Below, piece after piece: positions 5,956 to 12,535 of a stretch of 13,253 nucleotides of DNA. The stretch's first letter is position 1. Each line of letters opens with the position of its first letter. Both the position numbers and the translations under genes were made by a program. Under the pieces are notes generated by a model. The model ran no database searches and was not told the origin of the DNA. It was given only the letters and a program-made list of their open reading frames with translations. This DNA is from Baffinella frigidus (taxonomy: Eukaryota > Cryptophyceae > Cryptomonadales > Baffinellaceae). The stretch spans positions 284,709-297,961 of the forward strand of contig MU646305.1 of the NCBI GenBank assembly GCA_026770585.1. Reading direction: 5' to 3'.

Positions 5956-6120
5956 GTTACAGAGTTCATCCGGGAACATGTTTAATTTAAAAGAAGATGG
6001 CCTATCAAACCAGGTGGTGGTCCTAATTAAATTTGCGTAGGGCCCTAATAAACCTCCGCCCAACTCCTATGAACAAATAGGGATCCATTTTCTTTTAAAT
6101 TAAACATGTCCCCGGATTAG
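5956..6120 (+). mobile_element. Introner-like foldback element forming a whole intron
   Basis: The predicted GT-AG intron (165 bp) starts 13 nt before and ends 4 nt after a pair of 32-bp inverted arms (5969-6000, 6085-6116; two mismatches; TCCGGGAACATG outside, TTTAATTTAAAAGAA inside). AGAG on both sides (5961-5964 and 6119-6122) could be a short target duplication, which would place the splice sites at or inside the element ends. The ATCCGG terminus and TTTAAAT-type interior resemble family A. Splicing here keeps the frame between two good exons. Confidence 0.6.
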
Positions 6121-6311
6121 AGTACGCATCACGCGCGGGGGGCGCTCGCTCTTCCTGGCCTCTCGATCTCGGTCTTGGCAAAGGAGTGCTCCTCGCGCCC
6201 GGGCGGCTTCGGCTCATGCCAGCTATCCCTATGCTCAAACGCGCGAGGTATGAGAACACCGTGATGCCCCATGGCGGGGGCAACACACCCTACACGCTAC
6301 ATGACTCGTAA
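6121..6311 (+). CDS. Predicted terminal exon with TAA stop (unknown protein)
   Basis: After GGATTAG| the frame reads YASRAGGARSSWPLDLGLGK, then GVLLAPGRLRLMPAIPMLKR, then ARYENTVMPHGGGNTPYTLH, then DS and TAA (6309-6311). Third positions are mostly C or G and there are no internal stops. The stop lies just before a telomere-like array. A strong-looking donor (GCGAG|GTATGA, about 6247) inside the exon allows an alternative splice. No family is recognised. Confidence 0.5.
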
Positions 6312-6440
6312 CCCCAGCCCTACACCCTACACCCTACACCCTACACCCTACACCCTACACCATACACCCTACACCCTACACCCTACACCCTACACCCTAC
6401 ACCCTACACCCTGAACCCTGAACCCTAAACCCTAAACCCT
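6312..6440 (+). repeat. Telomere-like array (CCCTACA variant) after the stop codon
   Basis: About 16 nearly uniform CCCTACA heptamers, then CCCTGAA and CCCTAAA. The C-rich strand is on plus. It follows the stop at 6311, so it would lie in the 3' UTR or flank. Confidence 0.9.
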
Positions 6441-6520
6441 GCTTGCCTGTTTCAGGTAGTACGTAACGTCTGCCGCGCCGACACTGTGATCTCCTGAGTG
6501 TGAGGAACTAGTGTACATGA

Positions 6521-6633
6521 ACAGGGGTACCTCGCTCATGAGAAACCGCTTCCCCCCTGGGACCCTACAGTAGCCCGATGCCCAGGGCCCTACGGTGGTC
6601 CTAGGGAGGGGGGGCAGTTTCTTATGAGCGAGT
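6521..6633. mobile_element. TA-flanked MITE family D copy 2 (right end lost)
   Basis: The left end ACAGGGGTACCTCGCTCATG is intact. The right arm stops at TTTCTTATGAGCGAG, where copy 3 begins. The centre has CCTACAGTAGCC/CCTACGGTGG and C/G-rich runs. Confidence 0.85.
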
Positions 6634-6755
6634 TACAGGGGTACCTCGCTCATAAGAAAGCGCCCCCCCCTAGGAGCCTACAGTAGGCCTATGCCTAGGG
6701 CCCTGTGGTGCTCCTGGGGGGGGGGGCGTTTTCTTATGAGCGAGGTACCCCTGTA
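6634..6755. mobile_element. TA-flanked MITE family D copy 3 (intact)
   Basis: TA-CAGGGGTACCTCGCTCAT at the left and ATGAGCGAGGTACCCCTG-TA at the right give clean inverted ends flanked by TA, as in Tc1/mariner-type MITEs (inference). It abuts copy 2 head to tail. It has no coding capacity. Confidence 0.85.
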
Positions 6756-6783
6756 GGACGAGCCCCGCGTACAGTCGATGTAG

Positions 6784-6850
6784 CTTCCCGAGGCGGGCTC
6801 GTCCAACTTCCCGAGGTGGGCTCGTCCAACTTCCCGAGGTGGGCTCGTCG
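6784..6850 (+). repeat. 23-bp tandem repeat, 3 units
   Basis: Three units of CTTCCCGAGGTGGGCTCGTC plus CAA. Single relatives occur at 4221-4242 beside a predicted donor and, partly, at 7072-7083. Confidence 0.8.
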
Positions 6851-7090
6851 TAGACCAGGTCCTCACACTGAGCAACACCTGCGCCGCCACACGCACGCCC
6901 GGGGGCACGCCGAGGAGGGTGTGCGCTCGGGAAAGCAGCTAGTGGGCGAGTGGGGAGCTTCTGAATAAATTTAATGTGACACATTTCGTCAAGCGCACAG
7001 CCTAGTCCCGATCGCTGAGCCGCGAGCTTACCCTAATTACAGTCGACCTAATCCCCCGAGAATCCCCTTATGCGGGCTCGTCCCTGACTA

Positions 7091-7225
7091 GGTCCTCCCA
7101 CCTCCAAATGGATCTAAATGGCTCCAACTCCCACCATCCTATACAGTTACCTATGTGGGTATCTAGGCTCTAACGGCACCAAAGGACGCAGGGTGCCCTG
7201 AGAGCCTAGATACCCACAACCTATG
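7091..7225. mobile_element. Hairpin element inserted in a repeated segment, with 7-bp target duplication
   Basis: The segment 7091-7154 (TCCTCCCACCTCCAAATGG to CAGTTACCTATG) is interrupted by a hairpin: TGGGTATCTAGGCTCT at 7156, mirrored by GAGCCTAGATACCCACA ending 7218. ACCTATG is found on both sides (7149-7155 and 7219-7225). The sister segment at 7480-7560 runs from CCTATG straight into the downstream sequence, as an empty site would. Confidence 0.75.
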
Positions 7226-7259
7226 CAGCTAGCGCCACACAGGGTTGGTGGCTAGTGGA

Positions 7260-7336
7260 CAGGGGTACCTCGCTCATGAGAAACCGCCTCCCCCCTAGGA
7301 CCCTGAAGTAGCCCCGTGCCCAGGGCCCTACGGTGG
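7260..7336. mobile_element. TA-flanked MITE family D copy 4 (left half only)
   Basis: It begins GACAGGGGTACCTCGCTCAT and is cut off after CCCTACGGTGG. The rest is replaced by the repeated segment with CTACCGCCACACAGC. Confidence 0.75.
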
Positions 7337-7358
7337 TAGCTACCGCCACACAGCATGC

Positions 7359-7439
7359 GCAGAGGTTGTGGGTATCTAGGCTCTAACGGCACCTCAGGAC
7401 GCAAGGTGCCCTTCGAGCCTAGATACCCACAACCTCTGC
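7359..7439. mobile_element. Second copy of the 7156-7218 hairpin element
   Basis: 36-bp arms (7359-7394, 7404-7439) with GGTTGTGGGTATCTAGGCTC outside and AACGGCACCT inside. Longer arms than the first copy; the same centre (AGGACGC). Confidence 0.8.
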
Positions 7440-7441
7440 AG

Positions 7442-7581
7442 CTACCGCCACACAGCCTGCGGACGCGGCGCCCGCGCGGTCCTCCCACCCCCAAATGGAT
7501 CTAAGTTGCTCGAACTCTGACCATCATATACAGTTGCCTATGCACCTACCGCCACACAGCCTGCGGACGCGGCGCCCGCGC
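7442..7581 (+). repeat. Duplicated segment (direct repeats)
   Basis: CTACCGCCACACAGCCTGCG followed by GACGCGGCGCCCGCGCG occurs at 7442-7478 and 7548-7581. TCCTCCCACCCCCAAATGG to CCTATG (7480-7543) repeats 7091-7154. This is a local segmental duplication carrying the filled and empty sites described above. Confidence 0.8.
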
Positions 7582-7632
7582 GTCCCCCTGAAACGACGCG
7601 TTGAGTGCTGGCGGCCACCCTCCCCCGAAACT

Positions 7633-7688
7633 CTGGGGATCCCCGTGTAGGATGGCCGGAGTGACTTTACACGGGGTTGTATCCCCAG
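7633..7688. repeat. 56-bp hairpin element, copy 1
   Basis: CTGGGGATCCCCGTGTA pairs with TACACGGGGTTGTATCCCCAG around GGATGGCCGGAGTGACTT. A second copy at 11943-11992 has lost part of its right arm. Confidence 0.75.
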
Positions 7689-7756
7689 CGAAGCCGTTGA
7701 CTACAGGCTCTGCTGCGAAACCGGCGGTCGCCCAGCTAGGCCCGCCCTGTATGCGT

Positions 7757-7780
7757 TTAGGGTTTAGGGTTCAGGGTTTG
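7757..7780 (-). repeat. Short telomere-like stretch
   Basis: About three heptamers, TTTAGGGTTTAGGGTTCAGGG on plus. The C-rich strand is therefore on minus, the sense strand of the gene to the right. Confidence 0.75.
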
Positions 7781-7829
7781 CCCCCCCCCCTGCGTACGGC
7801 CGCACTATTTTCAGAGAGGGTGCGATATA

Positions 7830-7930
7830 TCCCTTAAGTGGCCAGTAGGCTCCTACGCCCTACCGTAGGGCCCTAGGACCTGCCTAGGGCCTCTTGCGGG
7901 TCAATTCTGACCGGCTGGCCACTTAAGGGA
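7830..7930. mobile_element. MITE family E copy 1; supplies the stop codon of the minus-strand gene
   Basis: Perfect 16-bp ends TCCCTTAAGTGGCCAG and CTGGCCACTTAAGGGA (7830-7845, 7915-7930). The interior has CCTACCGTAGGGCCCTAGG. A relative in reverse orientation is at 12302-12421. The minus-strand reading frame of the last predicted exon enters at 7930 and meets TGA (7903-7901) inside the element. Confidence 0.85.
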
Positions 7931-8212
7931 CCGCCTGGCACGCCTGGTGGGGAAAGGTGCGGGGGGGTAGGCGCCGACGGGATGCACGGGCAGACTAGGC
8001 ATCGAAATCGAAATGCTAGGCCTCCAAACTGAGGGGTGGGCGCCAAAGGGCCTGCACGAAACAACTCGAGCGGGTGGTTGGGTGGGGCTGCGGGCGAGGG
8101 GGCGTACGAAAGTGAGCGCAAGGGGGTTCTGGTGTCCCTCCAGCCTGCGGAGGTCCAAGCCGGTAATCACGTCCATCAACCCCGCCGCCTCCGGAGGCCC
8201 CCCCCACACCAC
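7901..8212 (-). CDS. Exon 6 of the nucleotidyltransferase model (stop inside a MITE)
   Basis: After GAACTCTGCACAG| (phase 0) it reads VVWGGPPEAAGLMDVITGLD, LRRLEGHQNPLALTFVRPLA, then a Pro/Ser-rich tail. It runs into the family E element and stops at TGA 7903-7901. The original end may have been lost or a later donor may be used. The function of this part is unknown. Confidence 0.4.
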   Translation of the reverse strand: MVWGGPPEAAGLMDVITGLDLRRLEGHQNPLALTFVRPLARSPTQPPARVVSCRPFGAHPSVWRPSISISMPSLPVHPVGAYPPAPFPTRRARRSLKWPAGQN

Positions 8213-11010
8213 CTGTGCAGAGTTCGGGATTTAGGGTGTAGGTTTCGGGGTGTAGGGTTTACGGTTTAGGGTTTGGGGTTTAGGGTTTAGGGTTTAGGGT
8301 TTAGGGTTGAGGGTTTGGGGTGTAGGGTTTAGGGTTTATGGTTTATGGTTTATGGTTTATGGTTTATGGTTTAGGGTTCAGGGTTTAGGGTTTAGGGTTT
8401 AGGGTTTGGGCCACCTGTGGCGGCTCGTCCCTCCCACTCGGGGGGTTGAACTGCGAGAAAAGAGCGTTGTTCTGCGAGAAAGGAGCGTCGTGCGAGATCG
8501 CAACGTCCTGCGGGAACGACGCGGCTGCGCCCCACAATGGGATCCCCGGCGCCGGCGGAAGCCCGGTGGGGGCCGTCGGGTGGTGGTGAAGCTCTGCGAA
8601 CCCCCCCCCACGCCCCGAGGCGTCTCCGCCCCCCCTGCCCTGCGCGCCAGCGAAGCTCCCAAACCCCGCGAGTGGGAGCGGCCGTCCGAGTCCGAGTCCG
8701 AGAGAGGTTTCCGACGATGCTCCGCCTGGATCCTCCGGCGAGGACCCGGAGGGGATGTGGGGCGAGGCGGAGGAGGGGAGAAGCGTGCCCGGGGTTTGCG
8801 GGTTGCCGGCGGGGTGGCTGTTGCCGGCGCTCTTGGAGCCGTCGTTCTTGGAGGTGCGGCGCCCCCACGGGAGCGTTGCGGAGGAGGAGAGGCGGGACGC
8901 GGGGGGTGGGAAGAAGAAGATGTCGAACGGCGGGCAGTCTCCTCCGGATGCTTCGAAAATGTCGAAGGAGTCGATCGACGAGGTGGGGGAGTCGCTGCGT
9001 GGGTTGCCCCGCCGGGGGAGGAGCTCTGGAGGTATGGTGTGGGGGACGTGCTGCGCCTGGGTTAGGGTTCAGGGTTTAGGGGTTGGGGTTGGGGGTTGGG
9101 GAGTCCCCCCCGGGGTGTGCTTCGAAAATATCAAAAGAGTCGGATCGACGAAGTGGTGGAGTCGGTGCGTGGGTTTCCCCGCCGGACCTAGGGTTTGGGA
9201 TTGAGGGGGTATGGTTTAGTTTTTAGGGGTTAGGGTGGGGAAACACTGTGGGGGGGGGTTGTGCGAGCCGAGGCACGGTTTGTTGGAAGCAGAGCATCCG
9301 ACGTTAGTGCACAAAGTGTGCACCAACGTTTGTGCACAAAGTGTGCACCAACGTTTGTGCACAAAGTGTCACCAACGTTTGTGCACAAAGTGTGCACCAA
9401 CGTGTGTGCACAAAGTGTCTCCTAATGGAGGATCCGGAGAAAGGGCTAGGTGAAAGCGTGTGAAAGAGTGGGATGGATAAAGTGAAAAATCCAGGCGGAT
9501 GAAGAGGGAGGTGCACCTTCTCGTGCGCCGTCATCGACGGGAGCGAGACATTCCGCCGCAGCTCCTCAGGCGACGTTGAGGCCATCACCTTATCCCCCCT
9601 GTGCTTCTTCGCCTTTGGCTCCGGCGAGCACACAGCCTGCTCAAGCCGCGGCAGCCCAAGCTCGGACAGGAGCGAGGAGAGGAGCGGCGCAGGGAAGAGT
9701 TGGTCTTCGGGGAGGGAACAGCCGTCGAGGAGGCCCAGGCGGTGGGCGAGGAGTGCCCGTTGGATGGTCATGCGGTTTGCGTCGACCTCCGTGGATGAAG
9801 CGTCCTGCGGTGGCGCGGGTTTGGGGTTAGGGTTTGGGGTTTGGGGTTTGGGGTTTAGGGTTCGGGGTTTGGGGTTTGGGGTTTGGGGTTTGGGGTTTGG
9901 GGTTTAGGGTTTAGGGTCTGGGGTTTAGGGTTTAGGAACGTCAGAGGGGCAGGAACGGTGTCGCCGTTGTCTGAAGCATGTGATAGTAATCGGAGGCGAG
10001 CTGTGGTGTGCAGCGTCACACCAAGTGGATATGGAGATGGCAGAGGAAAACGAGGAACCGGATGGGGTGGCACGTGATCCAGCCAGGGGGAAGAGGCAGG
10101 GGGAGGACCTTGGCGTGGAGGCGCGCGGCGATGTCCCGCACCAGCAGCACCAGCGGCATCACTAATGCGCCCTTGGGCAGCGTCGACGGCCAGCGGGTGG
10201 GCGCATCTTGAGCGGCGCTGTGTCTGGCGTGGTCGATTTTGACCGACACTTCCTCCCCCACAATCTCATGAAGCACGCGCCGTTCCAGCCCCGCGCCTCC
10301 TCCCGGTCCTCCCTGCGATGCAAAGGTCGTCGTGTGCTCCCACGCCCCGAGGAGGGTCTCGGCGCAGTGAGTGCGCAGCGCGCCCGCGAACAGGCTTGCA
10401 GCGACGCCGTCGCCCTTGAGCACCACCAGATCCAGGTCACTCGTGTCTTGGCGCAGCGCTGGGGGTAGGAACGCGCCAAGCGCCAGGTGACCTGCAGAAA
10501 ACAACACCCGCATATCAGGGATGTGCCGCGGGGGAGGGTTCGCATCGTTCCGCCCCCGCTCAGCCCCCGCCCTTGGTCCCGCCCCCGCCAGGACTGCGGG
10601 ATCAAAGGCGGCCTGACGGTTAGGGGGGTGGCTCTAAATGGTGAGATCCGCAGGCAGTGTGGGTGGCCCCAACCTGAGAAAGCGACGTGCGCTCCGGACT
10701 GCCGCACCACATACGTCTGGATGGCCGATAATGCCTCCCCCCTCCCCCCTCCCCGCGTGCGGCTCTTAGGTCCCGACGTGGCCGGCGCTTCGCGCTTCGC
10801 GCTCCCCAGTGACGAGCCCTGCTTGGTCCAGGGCACGCCCGTGGTCCCGAAGATGTCTATCTCCGGGACGTCCTGCGTCGTCAGCACGCGTTAGGGTCAA
10901 CCTGCTCAACGTCCGGTTGACTGGTCAGCTGGAAAGGGCGATGGCTTTGAGCGCACCTGCTCCTGATGCGACGAGACCTCATACACACCCGCACGATCAA
11001 GCGACATCAT
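7901..11010 (-). CDS. Putative terminal nucleotidyltransferase / non-canonical poly(A) polymerase (multi-exon model)
   Basis: Predicted exons in transcription order are 11010-10957, 10872-10674, 10491-10022, 9804-9517, 9056-8415 and 8212-7901. All junctions are GT-AG and phase-compatible, giving about 654 codons. Residues 85-108 carry the nucleotidyltransferase signature: G-H-LALGAFLPP, then SDLDLVV with Asp103 and Asp105. EVSVKID supplies the third Asp (171). Downstream, LPKGALVMPLVLLVRDI and a hydrophobic GWITCHPIRFLVFL resemble the central domain of TRF4/Cid1-type enzymes, and VPW near the N-terminus fits TRF4-type proteins. Such enzymes add A or U to RNA 3' ends. Oddities: the usual G-S is G-H; the gap from that Gly to the first Asp is about six residues longer than usual; the C-terminal half is Ser/Pro-rich and not recognised. 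It may be a real gene or a decaying copy. The catalytic exons are firm; the last three are less so. Confidence 0.6.
8226..8411 (-). repeat. Telomere-like array filling an intron
   Basis: About 26 TTTAGGG-type heptamers on plus, including five TTTATGG in a row (8334-8370 region). It spans nearly all of the predicted 202-bp intron 8414-8213, starting four bases after the GT, with the C-rich strand in sense. Confidence 0.9.
8415..9056 (-). CDS. Exon 5 of the nucleotidyltransferase model (Ser/Pro/Gln-rich)
   Basis: The acceptor is formed by telomere-like sequence itself (CCCTAACCCAG|GCG). The frame is open for 642 nt with no ATG and no stop, and third positions are mostly C or G. It includes SDSPTSSIDSFDIFEASGG, PPFDIFFFPPPASRLSSS, and near the end AISHDAPFSQNNALFSQFNP, then DEPPQ|GTGGCC. 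It looks intrinsically disordered. The overlapping plus-strand frames are also open and G-rich, so strand choice rests on splice signals and phase with the neighbouring exons. Imperfect 21-bp repeats (8451-8528) encode the FSQ-type motifs. Confidence 0.45.
8451..8528. repeat. Imperfect 21-bp tandem repeat
   Basis: CTGCGAGAAAAGAGCGTTGT and relatives at 8451, 8472 and 8508, with a shortened unit (15 bp) at 8493. Inside predicted exon 5 they encode alternating FSQ/FPQ-type segments on minus. Confidence 0.65.
9061..9110 (-). repeat. Telomere-like tract forming a splice acceptor
   Basis: TTAGGGTTCAGGGTTTAGG and TTGGGG-type repeats on plus. In sense orientation the tract is C-rich and ends CCCTAACCCAG|, directly before predicted exon 5. 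Confidence 0.8.
9118..9185 (-). pseudogene. Duplicated 5' part of exon 5, frameshifted
   Basis: It repeats 8949-9015 with scattered substitutions and one extra base (GTCGGATCGACG against GTCGATCGACG). In the exon 5 frame the extra base leads to TGA. It lies in the intron between exons 4 and 5 and is flanked by telomere-like tracts on both sides, so the whole acceptor-exon junction seems to have been duplicated. Confidence 0.65.
9187..9240 (-). repeat. Degenerate telomere-like tract
   Basis: TAGGGTTTGGGATTGAGGG and similar on plus, more decayed than its neighbours; it flanks the pseudo-exon. Confidence 0.65.
9301..9424. repeat. 25-bp tandem repeat, 5 units
   Basis: Unit ACGTTTGTGCACAAAGTGTG plus CACCA. 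One unit lacks a base (24 bp). Each unit has GTGCAC-AAAGT-GTGCAC, a small hairpin. It lies within the predicted intron 9516-9057. Confidence 0.9.
9517..9804 (-). CDS. Exon 4 of the nucleotidyltransferase model
   Basis: After a telomere-like tract and GCCACCGCAG| it reads DASSTEVDANRMTIQRALLA, HRLGLLDGCSLPEDQLFPAP, LLSSLLSELGLPRLEQAV, then a basic segment (PEPKAKKHRGDK). Codon character is good. The donor GAGAAG|GTGCAC is weak; without it the frame runs into the 25-bp repeats. Part of the family's C-terminal helical region is plausible but not recognisable. Confidence 0.5.
9821..9936 (-). repeat. Telomere-like array dominated by TTTGGGG
   Basis: About 16 heptamers, mostly TTTGGGG with TTTAGGG and TTCGGGG. 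It occupies about half of the predicted 217-bp intron 10021-9805, C-rich strand in sense, a few bases before the acceptor GCCACCGCAG|. Confidence 0.9.
10022..10491 (-). CDS. Exon 3 of the nucleotidyltransferase model (catalytic core)
   Basis: A textbook acceptor (GTTGTTTTCTGCAG|) opens HLALGAFLPP...SDLDLVVLKG. The two metal-binding Asp codons are at 10438-10436 and 10432-10430; the third is at 10234-10232. ALRTHCAETL and ERRVLHEIVGEE match the spacing expected between the Asp residues in this family. A Gly-rich insert (QGGPGGGAG) lies between them. The donor CACTTG|GTGTGA ends it in phase 0. Confidence 0.7.
10674..10872 (-). CDS. Exon 2 of the nucleotidyltransferase model
   Basis: It follows GACGACGCAG| and reads DVPEIDIFGTTGVPWTKQGS, a basic Gly/Arg stretch, then GEALSAIQTYVVRQSGAHVA and FS plus one base, ending at TTCTCAG|GTTGGG in phase 1. 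The 182-bp intron splits the glycine of the catalytic G-[SG] motif. Confidence 0.6.
10957..11010 (-). CDS. Exon 1 of the nucleotidyltransferase model (start codon)
   Basis: ATG ATG at 11010-11005 opens MMSLDRAGVYEVSSHQEQ and ends at GAGCAG|GTGCGC in phase 0. An in-frame TGA at 11082-11080 limits upstream extension. A strong acceptor (TTTTTTTGTCGCAG|TC, exon from 11106) suggests a 5' UTR intron further upstream. The following intron is 84 bp (10956-10873). Confidence 0.45.
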
Positions 11011-11106
11011 CCTGGGCTTCTCCCAACTCTGAGGGACTCGGCCCCTCTCAGTTCCTGGACGCGTGCTGAGCGTTTGTGGTCAGGATCCGACGCGGCTGGA
11101 TTTTGA

Positions 11107-11730
11107 CTGCGACAAAAAAAGAAAAGAGCTCCAACGTCAAACACCCGGGTGTTTGCCCGTTGGCAACACCCGGAGGGCAAGATCCGAAAGCAAACATGCT
11201 TTCCCTGCAGATCCCTTCTACGGAACGGCGTGTCGTTGGCATATGTTGGGAGCATTTAAAACCTAAAGGACCTAAACCGAGTGTTGTGCCCTCTCGTTTG
11301 GTGCTCCGGGGTGGTTCTGGGCTGCTAGGGTCCTCACGTCTGGTCCCACCTGTCCGTCCAACTGGCGCACAGCGGTCGTGTTCGACCAACGTAACCCCGA
11401 AAGTCAATTTGGTAGAATCATTTGGCCAAATGTCAATTTTGTAGACTGATCCAAACGGCGAGAAATCAAATCACACCCTTGTGAACGCGGTAGGTCCTAG
11501 GCAGAGACACCCTCGGGTGGGTGCCGATTGTGGCCACTGCTCCTGAATGTGGCCATGTTCTGTGTGCTCTGGTTACACCTGTAAATTTGTGTTTGCTTCT
11601 GTACACGCCCCGGGTGGAGAAATCCAGCACGCCCCCCGCCCTGAAGTCCGGGCATGTGACGTACATGTGAGAGCGAAACGTCTGCGCGTACGCCAGAATC
11701 CGCTCCGACACCCCCCGGGACGTTGTGGTG
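11107..11730. other. No supported gene; small palindromes
   Basis: Possibly the 5' region of the nucleotidyltransferase gene. Visible structures are an 18-bp palindrome CAAACACCCGGGTGTTTG (11138-11155) that continues into GGGTGTTTGCC/GGCAACACCC, and CATTTGGCCAAATG (11419-11432) between two near copies of GTCAATTTGGTAGA. Open frames on both strands lack further support. Confidence 0.4.
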
Positions 11731-11852
11731 TACAGGGTTCCCTCGCTCATGAGCAACCGCCGCCCCCTAGGACCCTACAGTAGGGCTATGCCCAGGGCCC
11801 TATGGTGGTCGTAGGGGGGGGGGCAGCTTCTTATGAGCGAGGTACCCCTGTA
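11731..11852. mobile_element. TA-flanked MITE family D copy 5
   Basis: TA-CAGGGTTCCCTCGCTCATGA at the left and TTATGAGCGAGGTACCCCTG-TA at the right, with the CCTACAGTAGGGCTATGCCC centre. It is complete and flanked by TA. Confidence 0.85.
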
Positions 11853-11942
11853 CCCATGTACGTCGGCAAGCTGGGTGCTTCGCAGCATGGCGTGTTTGGA
11901 AAGCGAAGGCCCTCGAAGCATCCAGGGTATTTCCAGTACATT

Positions 11943-11992
11943 CTGGGGATACTACCCCGTGTAGGATGACCGGAGTGACTGTGTATTCCCCC
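11943..11992. repeat. 56-bp hairpin element, copy 2 (right arm deleted)
   Basis: CTGGGGATACTACCCCGTGT then AGGATGACCGGAGTGACT match copy 1 at 7633. The right arm is reduced to GTGTATTCCCCC. Confidence 0.65.
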
Positions 11993-12301
11993 AAACCATG
12001 TTGGTTGTGATCCTATGAAAGATGTTAAATTAATGCTCACATGTATCTTCATGCCGCTGTCAGCGTAGCAGAGTCGCTGCACGCGAGCCTAGAGAGACCT
12101 GGCACAAAGACCTTGACCTAGCATTGTAGGTGGTGTCAAGGTGTCAACCTCTCGAAAGTTGACACCTGCTGAGCTTGGAGTTCCCCGCTAGGCTGGGAAC
12201 TGGCACCGATCGACGACAGCCACTGGTGAGGGGACTTGCCCTGAGCGACTTCGAGCGACTTGGAGTTCACCACTTTGTATCGAGCCTCGCCACCTCCACC
12301 T
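11993..12301. other. No supported gene; one hairpin
   Basis: A perfect 10-bp hairpin AGGTGTCAAC/GTTGACACCT with a 9-nt loop lies at 12139-12167. Nothing else is recognisable. Confidence 0.4.
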
Positions 12302-12421
12302 CCCCTAAGTGGCGGACGGGCGATTAATCGCTCCAACTCGCCCTAGCTAGGCAGGTCCTAGGGCCCTACGGTAGGGCGTGTGCGCCTACTGTCCACTTAA
12401 AGGATACTGTCCACTTAAGGG
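12302..12421. mobile_element. MITE family E copy 2
   Basis: In reverse orientation to 7830-7930: AGGCAGGTCCTAGGGCCCTA then CGGTAGGGCG matches its centre. The right end is doubled (CTGTCCACTTAAAGGATA, then CTGTCCACTTAAGGG). The left end CCCCTAAGTGG is diverged. Confidence 0.75.
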
Positions 12422-12523
12422 TTTACATCAAAGCACTCTGCAGACCACCTCATCCCGCTGAACTTGCGGCTGAAGTATCCCTCACTCCCACAGTTTATCT
12501 GAATTGCCCTTGATTACCCACAC

Positions 12524-12529
12524 TTTATT
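12524..12529 (-). promoter_or_regulatory. Possible polyadenylation signal AATAAA
   Basis: AATAAA on minus, just downstream of the predicted stop at 12536. It is close to the stop for a 3' UTR signal, but cleavage would fall further downstream. Confidence 0.4.
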
Positions 12530-12535
12530 GACAAC

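Noticed and set aside
6440-7757. Chromosome fusion point
   Set aside because: A fusion would give G-rich repeats running into C-rich ones on plus; the observed order is the reverse and there is no junction.
8392-8868. Minus-strand ORF in a different frame from exon 5
   Set aside because: Arg/Pro-rich product typical of a shadow frame in GC-rich coding DNA; out of phase with the neighbouring exons.
8406-9065. Long plus-strand ORFs in the GC-rich block
   Set aside because: They overlap the minus-strand exon 5, which has better support from splice sites, phase and neighbours. The plus frames begin in telomere-like repeat. Strand is not fully settled.
9301-9424. CRISPR array
   Set aside because: Units are contiguous with no unique spacers, and the context is eukaryotic.
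10162-10887. Single continuous minus-strand ORF as one exon
   Set aside because: Its first part is real exon 2 coding, but from 10673 on it crosses an intron and runs in the wrong frame over exon 3; the spliced frame gives the catalytic motif.
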